DNA of 7,088 bases from Pseudomonadota bacterium (lineage in GTDB: Bacteria; Pseudomonadota; Gammaproteobacteria; Steroidobacterales; Steroidobacteraceae), in NCBI GenBank assembly GCA_021850555.1, contig JAJZLX010000754.1, positions 1 to 7,088 of the forward strand. The letters are read 5' to 3'. Under the pieces are notes generated by a model that had not been told where the DNA came from, made no database searches, and saw only the letters and a list, made by a program, of their open reading frames with translations. The translations under genes and the position numbers were made by a program. Position 1 is the stretch's first letter; every line of letters begins with the position of its first letter. Shown here in pieces: positions 4,573-7,088 of the stretch.

Positions 4573-5873
4573 GCGCGCCCCCCACGGATACGAGCGGTCT
4601 TGCTGTCCATCGCCGCCTTCGACGGCCACTGCGCGCGAACGACCGCTTCGATTTCTCCGTTCACGCCATTGAGATACTCAATCGCTCTCGCGAGGGTACG
4701 GCGATCACCCTCGTACCGCTCGATCTCATAGGCGGTCTTAATGTCCGCGCCGATCTTGAGAATCGTCGTCAGGCTCATGGTATTCACCAGCACTCGTTTG
4801 GCGAACGCCGCACGCAGCCAGTCATGAATCGCGACGTGATTTGGGTTATTTGCTTCGTACTTTGCGATCAACAGCCCCAAAAAGTCGAAGCGCTTCGGCG
4901 CAGCTTCGTTCAGATCCGTGGTTCGCACCAGTTCGGTGAGTAGCTGAAAGAAGCTCACCGACGATGCGAAGTCCATCAGCGCCGGCGGTACCGGCATCAC
5001 AATGCCGCTCGCGGCGAAAATCGCATTCGTCGTGAGAAAGGAAAGGGAAGGGGGCGTATCAAGGATAATGACGTCGTATCGGTCGCTCACCGTCGCAATG
5101 CCATCCGAGAGCACGCGGTAGAACCGCATGTTAGGCTCGGTGTTCTGGCGGCTCGCGAGGGCGAATTCAGCCCCATAGAGATGCAGGTTAGCGCCAATGA
5201 GATCGAGCCCGTGCCAGTAGGTCGGTCGAATCGCCGTCGCCAGTGTCCCGGTCCACTCCGGATTGGGTTCCCTTAACCCGGGCCCGCGAAGCCAGGGTGC
5301 AAGCGTCTGCTCCATCTCTACATCAGCATCCGGGCGCAGACCGAACAGTGTGGTGAGACTGCCTTGCGCGTCGACATCGATCATCAGCGTTCGATAGCCC
5401 CGCAAGGCGAAATACTGCCCGAGATGAATGGCCGTGGAGGTCTTGCTCACGCCACCTTTGAAATTAGCGACAGCAATCGTGACAGGCGGGTCTGATGCAG
5501 CTCGCCATGGCAGTAGGCCGAGTATTTCCTGGATCTTGTGTATTTCCTCGAGAGTAAATAGCCGGCGCCGAGTCGCGTTGCGCTCTCCCCCTGGCAGTTT
5601 CCCCTCGTCGATTCCGCGCTCGAGCGTTTTGCGAGATACTCGCAGGAGTTCGGCGACTTCGCCGAGATTCCACTTGCGAAGGACTTTGCGCTGCTCTGGC
5701 TCGATCGCTGCCTTAACAGCGATTTCCAGGATCTTCGCCGCAGCCTCCGCCATCTTCTCGATATCGTCGGCGTCGGCAGGAGGTATGCGGCGAGTCGGGT
5801 CCGCGGCAGCAGACAGGGACTCCGCCGTCACCGGCTCAGGATCGGCAGCCATTGACGTACTACTATTGGCCAT
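4569..5873 (-). CDS. parA: ParA type Ia partition ATPase with N-terminal HTH
   Basis: A 434-residue Walker-type ATPase that, with ParB, moves plasmid copies over the nucleoid. After a variable acidic N-terminus comes a helix-turn-helix (WNLGEVAELLRVSRKTLERG, about 68-87), typical of long type Ia ParA/RepA proteins that repress their own operon. The deviant Walker A is FKGGVSKTST (138-147), with both signature lysines (139 and 144); A' is MIDVDAQGSLT (164-174); Walker B is DVIILDTPPS (267-276). The length fits P1 ParA and RepABC RepA relatives. ATG 5873 is used: the frame closes upstream at a TGA eight codons earlier. There is no clear Shine-Dalgarno sequence. The gene overlaps parB by 4 bp. 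Its promoter lies in a 42-bp interrupted palindrome, which fits ParA autoregulation. Confidence 0.95.
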   Translation of the reverse strand: MANSSTSMAADPEPVTAESLSAAADPTRRIPPADADDIEKMAEAAAKILEIAVKAAIEPEQRKVLRKWNLGEVAELLRVSRKTLERGIDEGKLPGGERNATRRRLFTLEEIHKIQEILGLLPWRAASDPPVTIAVANFKGGVSKTSTAIHLGQYFALRGYRTLMIDVDAQGSLTTLFGLRPDADVEMEQTLAPWLRGPGLREPNPEWTGTLATAIRPTYWHGLDLIGANLHLYGAEFALASRQNTEPNMRFYRVLSDGIATVSDRYDVIILDTPPSLSFLTTNAIFAASGIVMPVPPALMDFASSVSFFQLLTELVRTTDLNEAAPKRFDFLGLLIAKYEANNPNHVAIHDWLRAAFAKRVLVNTMSLTTILKIGADIKTAYEIERYEGDRRTLARAIEYLNGVNGEIEAVVRAQWPSKAAMDSKTARIRGGRA

Positions 5874-5896
5874 GACGGTTGCATATCGGCCTGCGT

Positions 5897-5926
5897 ATCA
5901 TATCATGCATGTCGCATGGAACACAA
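5897..5926 (-). promoter_or_regulatory. parAB promoter
   Basis: On the minus strand, TTGTGT (-35, 5926-5921) is followed after 18 bp by TATGAT (-10, 5902-5897). The -10 matches five of six consensus bases and the -35 three. Transcription would start near 5890, giving a leader of about 17 bases before the parA ATG. Confidence 0.5.
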
Positions 5927-5950
5927 CTTAAGTACGAATCGATGCGACAT
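5909..5950. promoter_or_regulatory. 42-bp interrupted palindrome, candidate ParA operator
   Basis: Outer 9-bp arms ATGTCGCAT (5909-5917) and ATGCGACAT (5942-5950) are perfectly inverted. The midpoint between them is also the midpoint of an 8-bp palindrome ACTTAAGT (5926-5933), and one further 2-bp pair matches (5919-5920 with 5939-5940). The site covers the parA -35 box, so a dimer or tetramer binding here would block the promoter. Confidence 0.55.
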
Positions 5951-6053
5951 AGAACGGACTGTACGTCGGAGCAGGGTTCCTAGGGTTGTCGGGGTAACCG
6001 AGAGGGTATCTCAAGGCATAGGGTCTTGGCTCGCACCATTAGGCCGCAGCGCA

Positions 6054-6082
6054 TTGTCCGTACATTGTACGGGTGCTAGGCT
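6054..6082 (+). promoter_or_regulatory. tacAT promoter
   Basis: TTGTCC (-35, 6054-6059), a 17-bp spacer and TAGGCT (-10, 6077-6082). The match is moderate. The predicted start near 6089 leaves about 20 bases of leader, including the GAGGAG ribosome site at 6099-6104, six bases before ATG 6111. Confidence 0.45.
6058..6072. promoter_or_regulatory. Palindromic operator CCGTACATTGTACGG
   Basis: Seven-base perfect arms around one central T, sitting in the spacer of the tacAT promoter and overlapping the end of its -35 box. Ribbon-helix-helix antitoxins bind short palindromes of this kind to autoregulate, so TacA, alone or with TacT, is the likely ligand. Confidence 0.6.
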
Positions 6083-6110
6083 ACGCCCTTGACGATGCGA
6101 GGAGAGTCCA

Positions 6111-6389
6111 ATGCAGAATTCAACAAAGCGCCGTAACGAGCGGCTTGAACTGCGGCTTACGCCGGCAGCGAAAGCGATGCTGAGACGAGCTGCGGAAGTC
6201 GAGAATAAGACGATCAGCTCATTCGTACTCGACAAGGGTCTTGAGGCCGCAGCGGAGTCCCTCGCGGATCGGCACGAATTTCGGCTCGACCCGAAGCGCT
6301 ACGATGCCTTTCTCTCGGCACTCGATGCGCCGGCAAGACCACGGCCGCGTCTCGAGAAGCTGCTCACGAGTCGCAGCGTTCTTGAGTGA
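6111..6389 (+). CDS. tacA: DUF1778 (TacA-type) antitoxin
   Basis: A 92-residue ribbon-helix-helix antitoxin of the DUF1778/TacA family. Residues 10-50 carry the DNA-binding fold: the strand RLELRLTP (11-18), then KAMLRRAAEVENKTISSFVL and DKGLEAAAE. The C-terminal part FRLDPKRYDAFLSALDAP (57-74), then RPRLEKLL, is the conserved toxin-clamping tail seen in partners of GNAT toxins. The start ATG 6111 has a strong GAGGAG site six bases upstream. The gene overlaps the toxin by 4 bp (GTGA) and is translated first, as usual for this type II pair. It should neutralise the toxin and, with it, repress the promoter through the adjacent palindrome. It is complete and of normal length. Confidence 0.93.
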   Translation: MQNSTKRRNERLELRLTPAAKAMLRRAAEVENKTISSFVLDKGLEAAAESLADRHEFRLDPKRYDAFLSALDAPARPRPRLEKLLTSRSVLE

Positions 6390-6892
6390 GCGAGTACGGG
6401 TCGATAGAGAAACTGCGACGCGAGCACATTCTCGAGAGCTTCGATTGTGGCAAAGAGGCGCTGAACGACTTCATCAAGCGCCGCGCATGGAACAACCAGC
6501 AGGCCAACAGCGCACAGACGTACGTTCTGGCGCGGAATTGCGTGGTGTCCGGCTACTACAGCCTCACCGCCGGAGCGATCACCCACGAGGCAGCGACCGA
6601 ACGAGTGAAGAAGGGCCTCGCCCGACAGCCGATTCCTGCGATTCTGCTCGCGCGCCTCGCGGTGGATCGCTCACTGCAGGGCAGGGGAGTGGGACCGGCT
6701 TTGTTGAAAGACGCGCTCCTCCGCGCGGCCGGCGCCGCGGATACGATCGGAGCGAGAGCGGTCCTGGTGCATGCGAAAGACGCGGAGGCGAAAGGGTTTT
6801 ACGAGCATTTCGACTTCGAGCCGAGTCCGAGCGAGCCCTATCATCTGCTGCTCATCATGAAGGACGTGAAACGGATACTGGGGAGTTCCTAG
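6386..6892 (+). CDS. tacT: GNAT-family acetyltransferase toxin (TacT-like)
   Basis: A 168-residue GNAT toxin. Known family members acetylate the amino group of aminoacyl-tRNAs with acetyl-CoA and stop translation. The acetyl-CoA-binding motif is QGRGVGPALLKDAL (98-111), preceded by the strand LLARLAVDRSLQ. The tyrosine in AKGFYEHFDF (Y139) is at the usual catalytic position, and the C-terminal strand YHLLLIMKDV (152-161) completes the fold. The opening lines also fit the family (the LRREHILESFDCGKEALNDF segment at 10-29). It starts at GTG 6386, overlapping the antitoxin stop, so translation is coupled. Key residues look intact, so it should be active. Which tRNA it modifies cannot be told from sequence. 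Aminoglycoside-type acetyltransferases share the fold but not this pairing. Confidence 0.93.
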   Translation: MSEYGSIEKLRREHILESFDCGKEALNDFIKRRAWNNQQANSAQTYVLARNCVVSGYYSLTAGAITHEAATERVKKGLARQPIPAILLARLAVDRSLQGRGVGPALLKDALLRAAGAADTIGARAVLVHAKDAEAKGFYEHFDFEPSPSEPYHLLLIMKDVKRILGSS

Positions 6893-6989
6893 ACGGACCA
6901 AGCGCTGGCATGCGAAGCCACCCTCAGACAGTGGCACCATCTAGGCCGCTCGGAGGACAGGTCCCTCACGAGCGCGAGCAGGGGAGAGG

Positions 6990-7088
6990 ATGACGGATCA
7001 CGCGCAAGGTCTCGCCGAGCCAGAAGGCCTCGCCACTCCATCGTCTGATGACTCATCCGCATTCAGCGGTCTCCAGGGCTTCTCGCAG
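6990..7088 (+). CDS. 5' fragment of an unrecognised gene
   Basis: Thirty-three codons, open to the window edge, beginning ATG 6990 just after AGGGGAGAGG. The peptide starts MTDHAQGLAEPEGLATPSSD and is rich in Ser, Ala, Gly and acidic residues, which looks like a disordered N-terminal tail. No family can be named from this. It lies about 97 bp past the tacT stop on the same strand, with no strong terminator between them, so read-through from tacAT is possible. It could be a chance frame; the ribosome site is the main support. Confidence 0.4.
   Translation, partial: MTDHAQGLAEPEGLATPSSDDSSAFSGLQGFSQ

Noticed and set aside
4573..4629. Upstream ATG extension of parB by 19 codons
   Set aside because: The extra residues lie wholly within the parA coding sequence and have no ParB character; the GTG with a GTGA overlap fits better.
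6241..6993. Plus-strand open frame of 250 codons
   Set aside because: It runs through tacA and tacT in another frame, is arginine-rich, and the two real genes clearly explain the DNA.
1..7088. CRISPR array, tRNA or rRNA
   Set aside because: No regularly spaced repeats, cloverleaf or rRNA motifs were found on either strand.

Overview
The window is a GC-rich, high-GC-codon stretch that looks like the maintenance region of a proteobacterial plasmid or integrative conjugative element. The basis is the gene content: a ParA/ParB partition pair with candidate centromere sites, a winged-helix protein of the plasmid/ICE maintenance kind, a KfrA-like coiled-coil DNA-binding protein, and two separate toxin-antitoxin (TA) pairs. 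No chromosomal housekeeping gene is visible. The host cannot be fixed from this sequence; a gamma- or betaproteobacterium is the best guess. No replication initiator of a well-known class and no conjugation gene can be identified with certainty.

Layout. Everything from about 5.9 kb down to 0.4 kb reads on the minus strand, in transcription order: parA (5873-4569); parB (4572-3529, GTGA overlap with parA); a 418-bp control region with two identical 18-bp palindromes (candidate parS) and two strong hairpin terminators; a 391-residue winged-helix protein (3110-1935); a 352-bp spacer with a perfect 12-bp tandem repeat; a KfrA-like protein (1582-1073); toxin tumE (1052-756); and antitoxin tumA (775-425). 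On the plus strand, diverging from parA, is a tacA-tacT type TA operon (6111-6892, again with a GTGA overlap). It is followed by the first 33 codons of an unrecognised gene that runs off the right edge. The first 424 bases hold no gene that I can support.

How the parts fit. ParA and ParB should segregate the replicon through the palindromes just downstream of parB. The KfrA-like protein would assist as a regulator or filament-forming accessory. The two TA pairs would penalise loss of the element. The control DNA is rich in symmetric sites: a 42-bp interrupted palindrome over the parA promoter, a 15-bp palindrome inside the tacAT promoter spacer, an 18-bp imperfect palindrome upstream of the winged-helix gene, and repeated TGTTGT/ACAACA half-sites around a promoter inside the end of the KfrA-like gene. 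That last promoter places its predicted start at the toxin ATG, suggesting a leaderless toxin mRNA. The two TA families and the partition family are known. The less expected points are the candidate parS sequence, the coupling of a KfrA-like gene to tumEA, and the leaderless tumE reading.
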